A stretch of DNA of 64,000 nucleotides, taken from contig CP071499.1 in the NCBI GenBank assembly GCA_017354895.1, positions 2,418,001-2,482,000 on the forward strand, in the 5' to 3' direction. This DNA is from Podospora comata. Its lineage: Eukaryota > Ascomycota > Sordariomycetes > Sordariales > Podosporaceae. Below are positions 34,919 to 44,421 of this stretch, piece by piece. Position numbers and translations under genes: made by a program. Every line of letters begins with the position of its first letter. The first letter of the stretch is position 1. The notes under the pieces were generated by a model, which saw nothing but the letters and a program-made list of their open reading frames with translations, searched no databases and was not told the origin of the DNA.

Positions 34919-35755
34919 GTTCTGGTGCAAATCTGCAACGGAACGCCATTTCTTGGCAAGATCCTGCATTAAGGCAGGGCATCTCATCTGTTTCATTTAC
35001 CTTTTCCATGTTATTGGTTTTGTTACCTCTCTCCATTCTCTCCATTCTGGGCGTTTAGGGTATTTGTTTTTCTACGACACCAGGCACGGCATGGCGATCA
35101 CGATTTATTTCAGGGCTTTCAGTGCGATACGGTGGCGGACTTGGTCTCCTGGGCGAAGGGGGTACGGCGGCTCGTCACAGGGTTCTGGGGTTCTTTTTAC
35201 TATCATGATTCGGATATGGTCGGTCCCTTGGGAGTTGATTTTTCATTCATTTTCAGGAGCAATCGTCTGGATTTTTGGCATCATTATCTTTGATCAGAAG
35301 GAGTCACTTTGACTTTCCTTTTCCTCACCCCTTTTGATGCCGAGTTTTTGAGGCGAACAACAAACGGGTGGCTTATCAGTTGAAGAAGAAAGACGTTATA
35401 GATTTCTTTCCTATCTACGGCTAACTTCTACTACGATACACCGAGGGCGGCGAGGATGGCCTTGGGACTTTCTCTTTTTAGCGATGGGTTTCTCCGGGTT
35501 TTTCTCAACCCACATTGGCAGGCGAGCATGGCGGGCATCTTTCGATTCAAGACGAGGGGTTGGGATTTGGAAAACGGATGGTTTCCCGAATGGGAACAAA
35601 CGAGGCTTTGTTTGCGCCTCTTCCAAGTTCCTGCCCCGCGCTTCTCGAATCTATCACGATCAACGACGACAATGTCATCATCATCATCATCATTCGCTTC
35701 TTTTACTGTTCATCGACATACATCACCAACCCACGACGATACCACGTTGCATCCA

Positions 35756-35806
35756 GCCAGCAAAGCCAGCAAAGCCAGCAAAGCCAGCAAAGCCAGCAAA
35801 GCCAGC
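35756..35806 (+). repeat. 9-base direct repeat (GCCAGCAAA) x about 5.5
   Basis: Near-perfect tandem copies, ending where the unit changes to GCCAGCAGAA. All three plus frames stay open through it because the unit is a multiple of three. Confidence 0.95.
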
Positions 35807-37307
35807 AGAAGCGAACCATCATTCAATCTTTTTTTATATCTCTCTTTCCTCCTCTTCGGTTCATCGTTGTTTCATTCGAAACATGGGAGTTCACGAAAAG
35901 GGGGGCGGACGGGGCCTGCCTTACCACCTGACCTCATCAGTTTTTTTTTGAGGTGAAGCACTTGGGTTTGTTGTTTTTTCATCAAAATGATACCCCATTA
36001 CTGCACTCAACCAACCCGGGAAATTTTTCACTGGCTTTTTTTCTTCTTCTCTTTTTGGTCACATATTGGGTGGGAAACTTTGTACTTATTTTTGCTGACT
36101 TTTTTTTTTTTGCTTTTGTGGTTAAAGGGAGTTTTGTTTGGGGGGAGATTAGGTTTCTCTGTCCTGTTTACTACTAATACAGGTGGTGGTTGGCGGCGAG
36201 GGTGGGAATTGCTGCTGTTGTTTTTTTCCAGGTGTGTGTAGGGGAGGGGGGTATTTAAGGCGCCAAGCGGCGGGGTGTCTTTCAAATTAGGGTTTAGGGT
36301 GGGAATGAACGATGACTGGGAGGAATGGGAGAGGAACTCGATGGGGAAGATGGTATGGATGGTTGAGTGGATAGGTGGTGGGTGTAGGATGGAGGAGTTG
36401 CGGTGGTGATGATGATGATGATTTTGGATGGCGCTTTTGCTCTCTGCCGAGGGTGAGAAGACTTGGCGGGCCTTATGGGTGAGGATAGTTGAACGATGGA
36501 CGATGGCCAGATGTGGGATATGGTGTAGCTTTATGGGGAGGGGTTATAGGGGTCTGCACAAGAGTAGGTGGTGGAGATGATGAAGAAGTGGGTGAGTGAA
36601 CGAACAAGAAGAGGCAGAAGAAGGGGAATGGCCAGGGAGGTGTGCAGAGATGGGGAGTGAAGAAGATCCGCAAGATGACGGGGGGGCAGGATGGCAAGGG
36701 GTACGGACACACAAAAAACGAACGACTAACCGATCTCTCTCGAATATGGTTATTCTATCACACGATTACCTCGCGCTTTTCATGGGCAAATGCAACGTCC
36801 TCGCTGATCAAGCGGAAACTTTTGGGGGAGAGTGGGTGGGGGAGAAGAGAAAACAAAAGAAAGAAAAAACTTTTTTGGAGGGAAATATATGGTGGGAGGA
36901 TAACGCATGGACAAGAGAACCAGTTATTAGCAGACATAGTTTCGTGAAATGTCAGCAGCCATCATATTTTTTCCGATATTTTTGGTGTTTTCCGAAGGGG
37001 AGGAGGAGCTGTGATGTGATTTGTGAGACTGGAGTTATCTTGTGTAATTGGGTCATGAACACAGCGTGCGAACACGGCATTAGATTACATGAGGATTTGT
37101 TACTCAATCTGGATGGTTCTGAGAGAATGAATGGCTATGAAGCAAAGATTTTGGATGTTGTGGCCGGGGGAGCCGGTCCCTATGACCTGGTAAGTACCCG
37201 ACCTTGCCCCACGGGGGTACGAGCTTTGCGGCCCGCAGCCAGGGGACGGGTGATACTCCTCTGGAGGTTTTTGGGATGGGATACAAGGCAGCTAGAATAT
37301 TTTCAAG

Positions 37308-37310
<3 letters not shown>

Positions 37311-37347
<37 letters not shown>
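37311..37347 (+). repeat. (TG)n microsatellite, about 18 units
   Basis: Uninterrupted TG dinucleotides about 450 bases upstream of the isopropylmalate dehydrogenase start. Confidence 0.97.
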
Positions 37348-37348
<1 letters not shown>

Positions 37349-37391
37349 TCACTCATTATATCCGAGGTGCTTGCCTTTTGGAGTCTCATGG

Positions 37392-37401
37392 CCGGAAGCG
37401 G
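37392..37401 (+). promoter_or_regulatory. Candidate Leu3-type site (CCGGAAGCGG)
   Basis: Matches the Leu3 consensus CCGGNNCCGG at nine of ten informative positions or eight of eight minus one fixed base, about 400 bases upstream of the leucine-pathway gene. In yeasts and Neurospora this zinc-cluster regulator responds to alpha-isopropylmalate. One imperfect match could be chance. Confidence 0.25.
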
Positions 37402-37794
37402 ACCCTGTTTGATTCACATCTTGACCCCCCTCCGTGAGAGAAGAAATGGCCCGCGTTGCCCCGAAGGTTGTGCTGGCCGCCGAACAGCGGTACAATTCCA
37501 CCCGCCGACTTCGGAAGGCGGGGTCGGGGGATTGGAATTGGCGATCAAGCTTTGGGGAGTTCCAAGTCAAAAGGCGGCTGCTCGAACATCAACCTGCTTT
37601 GGGATGATTTTTCCTCTGAAAGTTTTATTTTGTATATTTTTGTTGTTTGGGTCTGTTGACAGTTGATTCAACCCAATCTACGTCATAGCTGTTCTTGGGC
37701 TCTCTATACACCTTTTTTTTGCTGCGCCCAAAACCCCGACGTTATCCGACCCCGCTTCTTTTTCCCAGCTTTGAAAGTTTAAGGAAGAATAAAA

Positions 37795-39287
37795 ATGGCG
37801 ACTCACAATATTGTTGTTTTTGGGGGTGATCACTGCGGTCCGGAGGTATGGTTTTGATGTTGGAAGGGAGAAGGGAGTGGATGACTTGCTGACGAGGGGA
37901 AACAGGTTGTTGCCGAGGCTGTCAAGGTCCTCAAGGCGATTGAGACAAATGTGCCGAGCGCGGGCAAGTTTAACTTGCAGGAGCACTTGTTGGGTGGTGT
38001 AAGTTATTTTTCTCTTGCTTCTTGAGGCTAAAGGGGGGTTGGAAAGGGGAGTAGTTCGGTGTAAGGGAGAGCTCCGCGGTGAGTTCAGGTGAAGTTGTCA
38101 AGAGCTCGAGGCTTGAGGTGGAAGCTGGCGGAAAGATAGGGTGGGGAGTTGTTATGCGTTCAAACGCTGTGCCAGGAGGATGACCCAGGAGCGCAATCCT
38201 GGGAGCTTTCAAGCTATCACCATTACGAGAGTCATAGCTCCAGCCAGCTAATCCACTTCCCTCCAGGCCTCCATCACCGCCCACAACAGCGCCCTGACCG
38301 ACGAAGCCCTCGCCGCCGCCAAGGCCGCCGATGCCATCCTCCTCGGCGCCATCGGTGGTCCCGAATGGGGCCCTTCCTCCCCCGTCCGTCCCGAAGAGGG
38401 TATCCTCAAGCTCCGCAAGGAGCTCGGCACCTACGGCAACCTCCGCCCATGCAACTTCGCCTCCGAGTCCCTCGTCGATTCCTCCCCTCTCAAAGCCGAG
38501 GTCTGCCGCGGCACTGACTTCATCGTCGTCCGTGAGTTGACCGGCGGTATCTACTTTGGTGACCGCAAGGAGGACGACGGTTCCGGTTTCGCCATGGACA
38601 CCGAGCCCTACTCCCGCCCCGAGATTGAGCGCATCGCCCGTCTGGCTGGTTTCTTGGCTCTGGGCCAGAACCCCCCGGCCAAGGTCTGGAGTTTGGACAA
38701 GGCCAACGTTTTGGCCACGAGCAGACTGTGGAGAAAGGTTGTGACGGAGGTGTTTGAGAAGGAGTTCCCTCAGCTGTCGGTGAACCACCAGCTGATTGAC
38801 TCTGCGGCTATGTTGATGGTCAAGAACCCGAGGGCGCTGAACGGTGTGGTGATCACCAGCAACTTGTTTGGCGATATTATTAGCGATGAGGCGTCGGTTA
38901 TTCCGGGGTCGATTGGGCTTTTGCCTAGTGCTTCGTTGGGTGGTATTCCTGATGGGAAGGGCAAGTGCAATGGTATTTATGAGCCTATTCACGGTAAGTT
39001 CTCTTCGTTCCTCCTTTTTATGTCGCTGCTTGCTGACGAGTGTCTTGTTAGGCTCTGCTCCCGACATCTCTGGCAAGGGCATTGTCAACCCCGTTGGCAC
39101 CATCCTCTCCGTTGCCATGATGCTCAAGTACTCTCTCAACCTGCCCAAAGAGGCTGCTGCTGTTGAGGCTGCTGTTAAGCTGGCTATCGACAACGGTGTC
39201 CGTACCAAGGATCTGGGTGGCTCGGCTAGCACAACTGACATGGGTGATGCCGTTGTTGCTGAACTCGTCAAACTCCTCAAGGCTTAG
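37795..39287 (+). CDS. leu2: 3-isopropylmalate dehydrogenase (leucine biosynthesis)
   Basis: Four exons, 37795-37845, 37906-37998, 38267-38993 and 39052-39287, encode 368 residues. The N-terminus [26 protein letters not shown] reads across intron 1 (60 nt). Intron 2 is long for this window (268 nt, GTAAGT to CCAG). The enzyme signature [19 protein letters not shown] is intact, as are the substrate-binding region [15 protein letters not shown] and the C-terminal block [14 protein letters not shown] that continues across intron 3 (58 nt, split Gly codon). It oxidatively decarboxylates 3-isopropylmalate to 2-oxoisocaproate with NAD+, the third step of leucine synthesis. The Neurospora equivalent is called leu-1. 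No mitochondrial presequence is visible, in line with a cytosolic enzyme. Confidence 0.95.
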
Positions 39288-40020
39288 AGAGCTCATAGGA
39301 TAAAAATGAAGTAAAATAATGAAAATCCATCCTCAGAAACCAGTCAGCAGTCCATCGGTCGTGTATGCTCCCATTGTATATCTGGCTAACCAAAAGGGCT
39401 CTCAACAGCCAGGTATACCCCCAACATCGGGAAACCAGCCTACCTCTCAAGTACACTCACACCAAGTTTCTATGGAAGCATGCCCCACGTCGATCCCGAA
39501 GTTTGGCGCGCCCCACACTTGTCAAAAACCTAAAGTGGAACTCCCGAAATGCGGGCCGGACTCGGGAAGCCAAGGGCAGCCAAGAAGGGCTTGGCGCTTG
39601 CTCCCAAGTCCCCGTCATCGGCAGCCTTACCGAGCCGACGGCAACGTCTCATCAGGGGCAAGTGCTTCTCCATTCATGCGGGCGTTCGATGACTGAATTG
39701 AATGAACGTTGTATATATAGCAGCTGTCATTCACTGAAGTCAGTGTCATCAACTAGGTATTCTCCAATTCGAGAAGCAGTCTCAAGGCCATATACTCTAA
39801 ACCAATCCCATTGACGTGTGATCCCTCCCCCCCCCCCGCGCAATGAGTGAGCCAAGGCAGAACAGGTGACCACTTACAAACATCTATTTACGTGGCTCTG
39901 CATTTTTGGAAAGTGGGAAATCACGCATCCATCTTCACTCACTGTCAAGTAGGTAGATATCAATCCATTAATGTTTTCCATCCACTGTGAACCCTCAACA
40001 TCGCAATCCAATTCGGCATC
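39288..40020. other. Intergenic
   Basis: Contains a poly-C run at about 39826-39837. No gene recognised. Confidence 0.45.
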
Positions 40021-41106
40021 ATGCCAGAAAACTTCTTCACCCGCAACTCCCTCCCCGAAACTACAGAACGCCTCCTCTTTGGCACAGCCCTCGCTCGGTT
40101 CCCTACCTCTGTGCTCATCGAGCCCGCTGTTCAGGGGTACTGCTCTTACACGCTTCTCAACACCACCCAGCAGCTCGTTTTGCAGTTCCGGCCCGAGAAA
40201 CATGCCATTGATCTTGAGGTTGCAGCTTTGGCGAGGGGGGTCCATGGGGCTTGGGCGCCGGAGACGGAATTTCTTGGGTTTGTTGGGGGGAAGGAGGGCG
40301 GGAGGATGGGGTTTTATTGTCATGGGTTGATTCCTGGGAGGATTTTGGCGGGTTTTAGGACAGGGGAGGGAGGGGTTGAGGTGGGTGGGTTGGTGAGGGA
40401 GTTGGCGGAGTTTTATGCGCAGGCGTACCGTTATGGTGGGTGTGGTGGTGAACGGAGAGGGACGGTTGGGGGGAGTTTAGAGGGGCGGTTGGTGATGTTG
40501 AGCGAGGGACTCCCTGCTCGTTTCCGACCGTTTGTATCTCCTGTTCTTGGGGAGCTTTCTGGAATTGTTGAGCTTCCTTGGGTGCTTACACATGGGGATT
40601 TTAGCGCGGATAATGTTATGGTGAGGTTGGAGAGCGCTGAGAAGGGGAAGGAAAGGGGTAAAGGGAGGTCGAGGGGTGGTGAGAAGTCGAAGCGGGAGTT
40701 AAGGTTGAAGGGTGTGATTGACTGGGCCGAGGCTGAGTTTTTGCCGTTTGGGACGGGGTTGTATGGGTTGGAGAGTGTACTGGGACATCTTGATCGGCTG
40801 AACACGTCTAATGTAGAAGAAGTAGGAGGGAGGTCTCGATTAAGAGAGATATTCTGGTCTGAGTTAGCAAGTCTGATACCCCAACTGAAGACAGATGAGG
40901 AATTCTACGAGAGGGTGAAATTGGCCGGTTTGATGGGCGTGCTATTTTGGCATGGGATAGCATTCGACAACGGGGCACTTGACCGGGTTGTTGAAGAGGG
41001 GCGGGATGATGAGGAGATTGGGCTGTTGGATGAGATTTTGTTTGGTGAGGGGAGTGAAGACTTTGCCGAGTTAAAAAGCAAAAGAGTCGAAAACTCCAAA
41101 AAATGA
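40021..41106 (+). CDS. Aminoglycoside-phosphotransferase-fold small-molecule kinase
   Basis: A single exon encodes 361 residues. The phosphotransferase (APH/choline kinase-like) signature is present: THGDFSADNVMV at about residue 190 (catalytic Asp and Mg-binding Asn of the HGDxxxxN motif) and VIDWAEAEFLPFG at about residue 235 (second metal ligand). Between the two lies a basic low-complexity insertion (KGKERGKGRSRGGEKSKRE). The N-lobe is recognisable only weakly. Fungi hold many such proteins of unknown substrate; bacterial relatives phosphorylate aminoglycosides or sugars, but nothing here points to a drug substrate. Codon use shifts within the gene from C-ending at the 5' end to G/T-ending later. 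Confidence 0.75.
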   Translation: MPENFFTRNSLPETTERLLFGTALARFPTSVLIEPAVQGYCSYTLLNTTQQLVLQFRPEKHAIDLEVAALARGVHGAWAPETEFLGFVGGKEGGRMGFYCHGLIPGRILAGFRTGEGGVEVGGLVRELAEFYAQAYRYGGCGGERRGTVGGSLEGRLVMLSEGLPARFRPFVSPVLGELSGIVELPWVLTHGDFSADNVMVRLESAEKGKERGKGRSRGGEKSKRELRLKGVIDWAEAEFLPFGTGLYGLESVLGHLDRLNTSNVEEVGGRSRLREIFWSELASLIPQLKTDEEFYERVKLAGLMGVLFWHGIAFDNGALDRVVEEGRDDEEIGLLDEILFGEGSEDFAELKSKRVENSKK

Positions 41107-41190
41107 ACCCGCAACCTCAGTCCTCAGAGCAGGGAGGTACAGCACGAGCCACATTATATTGTGGTTAAAACCACTGCGCCAACTCACATC
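41105..41190 (-). other. tRNA-like fragment (degenerate)
   Basis: On the minus strand a TGGCGCAGTGG word fits a Pol III A box and GAGGTTGCGGGTTC resembles the start of a B box/T arm, but the T loop and 3' acceptor half are lost in a T run. Two small palindromes (GTGGTT..AACCAC and CCACA..TGTGG) sit inside. It overlaps the very end of the kinase gene. Could be a tRNA relic or the head of a tRNA-derived SINE. Confidence 0.3.
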
Positions 41191-41488
41191 CTATTGAATG
41201 TTGCGATACTTGGAGGGGCAGAAAGGGAGCCTACATGCTACTGATGAGAGTGATGGGTTGCTCTTGCCGATTTAGGGGAGGCATGTGAAATGGGAAGGAG
41301 CGACCTGGGTGCTCCTGCCTTGACGGGACACAGGGTCACGCGGCTACCGAGGAATCCCCTCTTTTCCACCATCCCATCAGTTCTGTTTTTGTGGTAATGG
41401 CCTCACCTCCTTCTATGCTTACTAGTACTTCAACATCCCTATACACCTAAAACCGACCGTTCTACCTAACTCTCTATGATAATAGGCC

Positions 41489-43557
41489 ATGTCACCCGCT
41501 TCCCAACCAATTCAAATCACCAAAAAACGCCTGGTCATCTGCTGTGATGGCACGTGGATGAGCAGTGACACGGGCTATAGGAAATCATCCTACCGGAACC
41601 CTATTGGAAAAACGGCTGTTCCGTCCAATGTCACCCGTCTCTCCCGGTCTTTACGTCGGTCATGTACAGATGGAACTCTTCAGATCATTGATTATCACTC
41701 CGGAATTGGCTTAAGTGGCAGTTTCGCAGATGTTTTATCCGGCGGTGCTTTTGGCTTGAGTATCTTTGAGGTGTGCCTCAGTCAAAGTACTGAAGCAGTC
41801 TGCACATGCTTACAGAGTTTCAGAATATCCGGTCAGCCTACTCCTTCATATGTGCCAACTATACCGATGGTGATGAGATCATCCTTGTGGGCTTCTCACG
41901 GGGAGCCTTTACCGCAAGGTCAGCTGCGGCAATGGTCTCGGATCTGGGGCTCCTGACCCGCGAAGGCATGGAGTATTTCTACCCCATCTACAAGGACAGG
42001 CAGCATTGGCGGGATACCAAATATAAGGATCCTTTTCCGGATACACCGTTTAGTGATAAGCCCAAAGGGGTTGATGCTTCACGGAAGTATCGAGAGATGC
42101 TTGTCGAGGTAGGCTTGTTCTCTCTATTTTTTTTTCATGAGTGCTAAGTTACAATGATTAGAAGGGTCTCACACGCATCCATCAGAACCATGAGAACGGG
42201 CCACTGATCAAAGTGAGGGCTGTTGGTATGTATACTTGTCCCAATCATCAAAGGGTATAGTTTGTTGCGGTGGACTTGATACTCACGCTCAAATAGCCGT
42301 GTAGGACACTATTGGAAGCTTGGGAATACCCCATTCAACCGCCGAATTTCGCTTATTTGACACTGACTTGTCAGATCGTATCGAGTATGCCTTTCATGCA
42401 CTTGCCCTCGATGAACACAGGTCCTCATTTATACCTACAGTGTGGGAGCGCACCGTTGATAACCTGGGTGCCACAGACTTACGCCAGGTTTGGTTTCCAG
42501 GCAATCATGGAAATGTAGGCGGGGCCTGGAAAGATGCCGGAATCTCCGACATTACTTTGGCTTGTGAGTGCGATTTCTTACAACTATCAATCCCGACTAA
42601 CATCCTCCAGGGATGATGGATCAGCTTGCGTCCATTGGCGTCGAGTTTGATGAGGCAGTCATCATGCGCCTTTTTGACCAGCTTGAACACTCTTACCGCG
42701 ACATGGCTGAGAAAGACCCCAAGTGTACGCATGCACAGAAGCACCCGAGACCAAGCAGGCCGTTGATAGAAGTCGAACCACCTCCAATAGAGTCGAACAA
42801 TCTCCCAGAATGGGTGCGATTCCGACTGCGAAGTCTTTCAACGGCAAGCGATACTGGGAAGATCATCGGCGAGAAGCACTGGGCCATCAATCTCATCTGC
42901 GCAAGAAATATCCCCCTTCGACCCTGGGCGCTCGGCGCAATTCGCGGTTTCAAGGCTGCCGGATCCAAAGTTCGCTCACCATGCGCCTATAAGAAGAGAG
43001 ATCCTATCACCGGAAAAAAAACCAAAGACTTCCTCGAGGATACCAACGAGCGGATGCATAGCTCTGTGCGTGTCCGTCTCGCGTTAGAGGGGCTTGGGCT
43101 CAACGACAAAGGTGTCTGGGAAGCTCCGGCACTGAAAGGGAAATGGGCCTTGCGAAAGACCACTCTCGAATTTTTGGATCCCATCCCCAAAACTGTGACA
43201 TCATGGGAGAAAAGTACCGCATCAGCTGCAACAACATCCTGGAAGAAGAAGCTGGACCTGTCCAACAATGAGACTGCACACAAACAAGATGACGACGAGT
43301 CGCTGGCTGCTTCAAATGCCGCAACGTTAGTAGAGACGGCAGTTGAGCAGCAGCGCCCGTTGCAGGCGATGGATAACAAGGGTTACAGGTGGGTTTGGGA
43401 GTATTGTGGCAATGTGAAGGATGCACCACCCCAGAAGGTGATGGTAGAGGAGCAGCTGGGGCCGTTTGAGAGACAGTTGCTGAGATTGTTAGGGGGTGTG
43501 CCAAATGTGTATGAGTTCGCCGAGACAGTGGAGGGGATGGATGGGAGGAAGGTGTAA
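41489..43557 (+). CDS. DUF2235 alpha/beta hydrolase (Tle1-like fold), possibly damaged
   Basis: A five-exon model is suggested: about 41489-41769, about 41817-42108, 42162-42225, about 42300-42563 and 42611-43557, for roughly 600 residues. Family marks are the N-terminal KKRLVICCDGTWMSSD, the nucleophile elbow EIILVGFSRGAFTAR, the DTIGSLGIP block and FPGNHGNVGGAW with the likely catalytic His. The third/fourth exon junction does not read cleanly through the conserved region before DTIGSLG, so either a different donor is used, leaving out a short conserved segment, or the gene is a recent pseudogene. The first intron boundary (47 nt) is also uncertain. DUF2235 proteins are widespread in ascomycetes, often many per genome; a lipase role is inferred from bacterial relatives only. 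Confidence 0.7.
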
Positions 43558-43944
43558 ATGTGGGGCAGTAACGCCAAGCAAAAATAGGGGGTAGCCCTGG
43601 TTGTTGGGTGAAGGAAAAGGAATATGTCAACAAACATCACTTTGCTCAACGTGATGGATGTAAAGATAGAATGGCAATGGGTGAGAGTGTGTAGCAAGGT
43701 ATCGATGCAGTAAAAACAAAGTTATGTGTATCATCCATCTATGCCCGCTGCGCGCCAAGAATGAGATGCAAAGATCCTCGGCTTTGGTTCACAGAAACTC
43801 TAGCTTTTCCTCTGCAAGTCTCTATAGTTACTTTATCCTCCTCTCAGCCCATTCAAAGCGGTTTTGATCTGCATCTTGAAGAGATTTTCTGGTCTGTCTC
43901 TTGATCAGACTTGGTTTGTACTTTTTTGGCTGCTTCGATATGAG
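43558..43944. other. Intergenic
   Basis: 3' flank of the DUF2235 gene. A short Lys/Gln-rich frame on the minus strand (44053-43853) overlaps the next candidate gene in another frame and could be an alternative reading of it. Confidence 0.3.
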
Positions 43945-44421
43945 CTACCAGACGGGTTTGTTTTGTCTGCGCAGAACTTTGCTTGCACGGGCGACTGGCG
44001 TGAGTAACCTGGGAGTTTGAGTCTCTCTCTGGGGAGGAATCTTGGGCTGACAAGGCTGTGTGGGTGGGATTGGGTCTGGCGAGGCTTGGATGGTGTTGGC
44101 TGGTGGTGAGAGGGTACTGTAAGCTGGTGGTGGAGTCAATCGTGGGCCCAGTGGTGGACTTGGTGATGGGCTCAATGATGATGGGCTCAATGATGCACTC
44201 AATAATGCGCTCGATGTCGTGGGCTCGGGATCATATGAATCCTCGATAGGCTGTACAACTCTTGGCAGGGAGTTACAAGGAGATGTCCTTGTTGTATTTC
44301 TCCTGAACCGCCAGATCTGTCGGTTGATGGCAGCATTTACTCTGTGAAGTCTACGATGGAAAAGCCCATTGGGAGACTTGGGACTGGGACGTGTGGAGGA
44401 GTTGAACAAAGGGATGTCCAT
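43945..44421 (-). CDS. Hypothetical Ser/Pro-rich small protein
   Basis: From the ATG at 44421 one exon gives 158 residues (MDIPLFNSSTRPSPKSPNG...). A basic stretch (HRRLHRVNAAINRQIWRFRRN) precedes a long Ser/Pro/Leu-rich tract, partly repetitive, and a basic end. No domain or signal is recognised. The plus-strand repeats of GGGCTCAATGATG type produce part of the low-complexity tract, so the frame may be fortuitous. Confidence 0.3.
   Translation of the reverse strand: MDIPLFNSSTRPSPKSPNGLFHRRLHRVNAAINRQIWRFRRNTTRTSPCNSLPRVVQPIEDSYDPEPTTSSALLSASLSPSSLSPSPSPPLGPRLTPPPAYSTLSPPANTIQASPDPIPPTQPCQPKIPPQRETQTPRLLTPVARASKVLRRQNKPVW

Larger units (their letters stand above)
34919..37794. other. 2.9-kb gene-poor region upstream of leu gene
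   Basis: Long stretches of T-rich and G-rich composition, a six-copy 9-base repeat at 35756-35806 and a (TG)n tract at 37311-37347. A 356-codon plus frame at 36596-37666 runs through the dinucleotide repeat, lacks any motif and changes composition along its length, so I do not accept it as a gene. The region may hold long untranslated sequence or a non-coding transcript. Confidence 0.4.

Noticed and set aside
35456-35956. Overlapping frames in all three plus frames near 35.5-35.9 kb
   Set aside because: All pass through the 9-base repeat and show no conserved domain.
36596-37666. A 356-codon plus-strand open frame
   Set aside because: It runs through a (TG)n tract, has no motif and shifting composition; probably fortuitous.
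40021-41106. Reading the kinase gene as an antibiotic-resistance gene
   Set aside because: The fold is common among fungal proteins of unknown substrate; nothing points to aminoglycosides.
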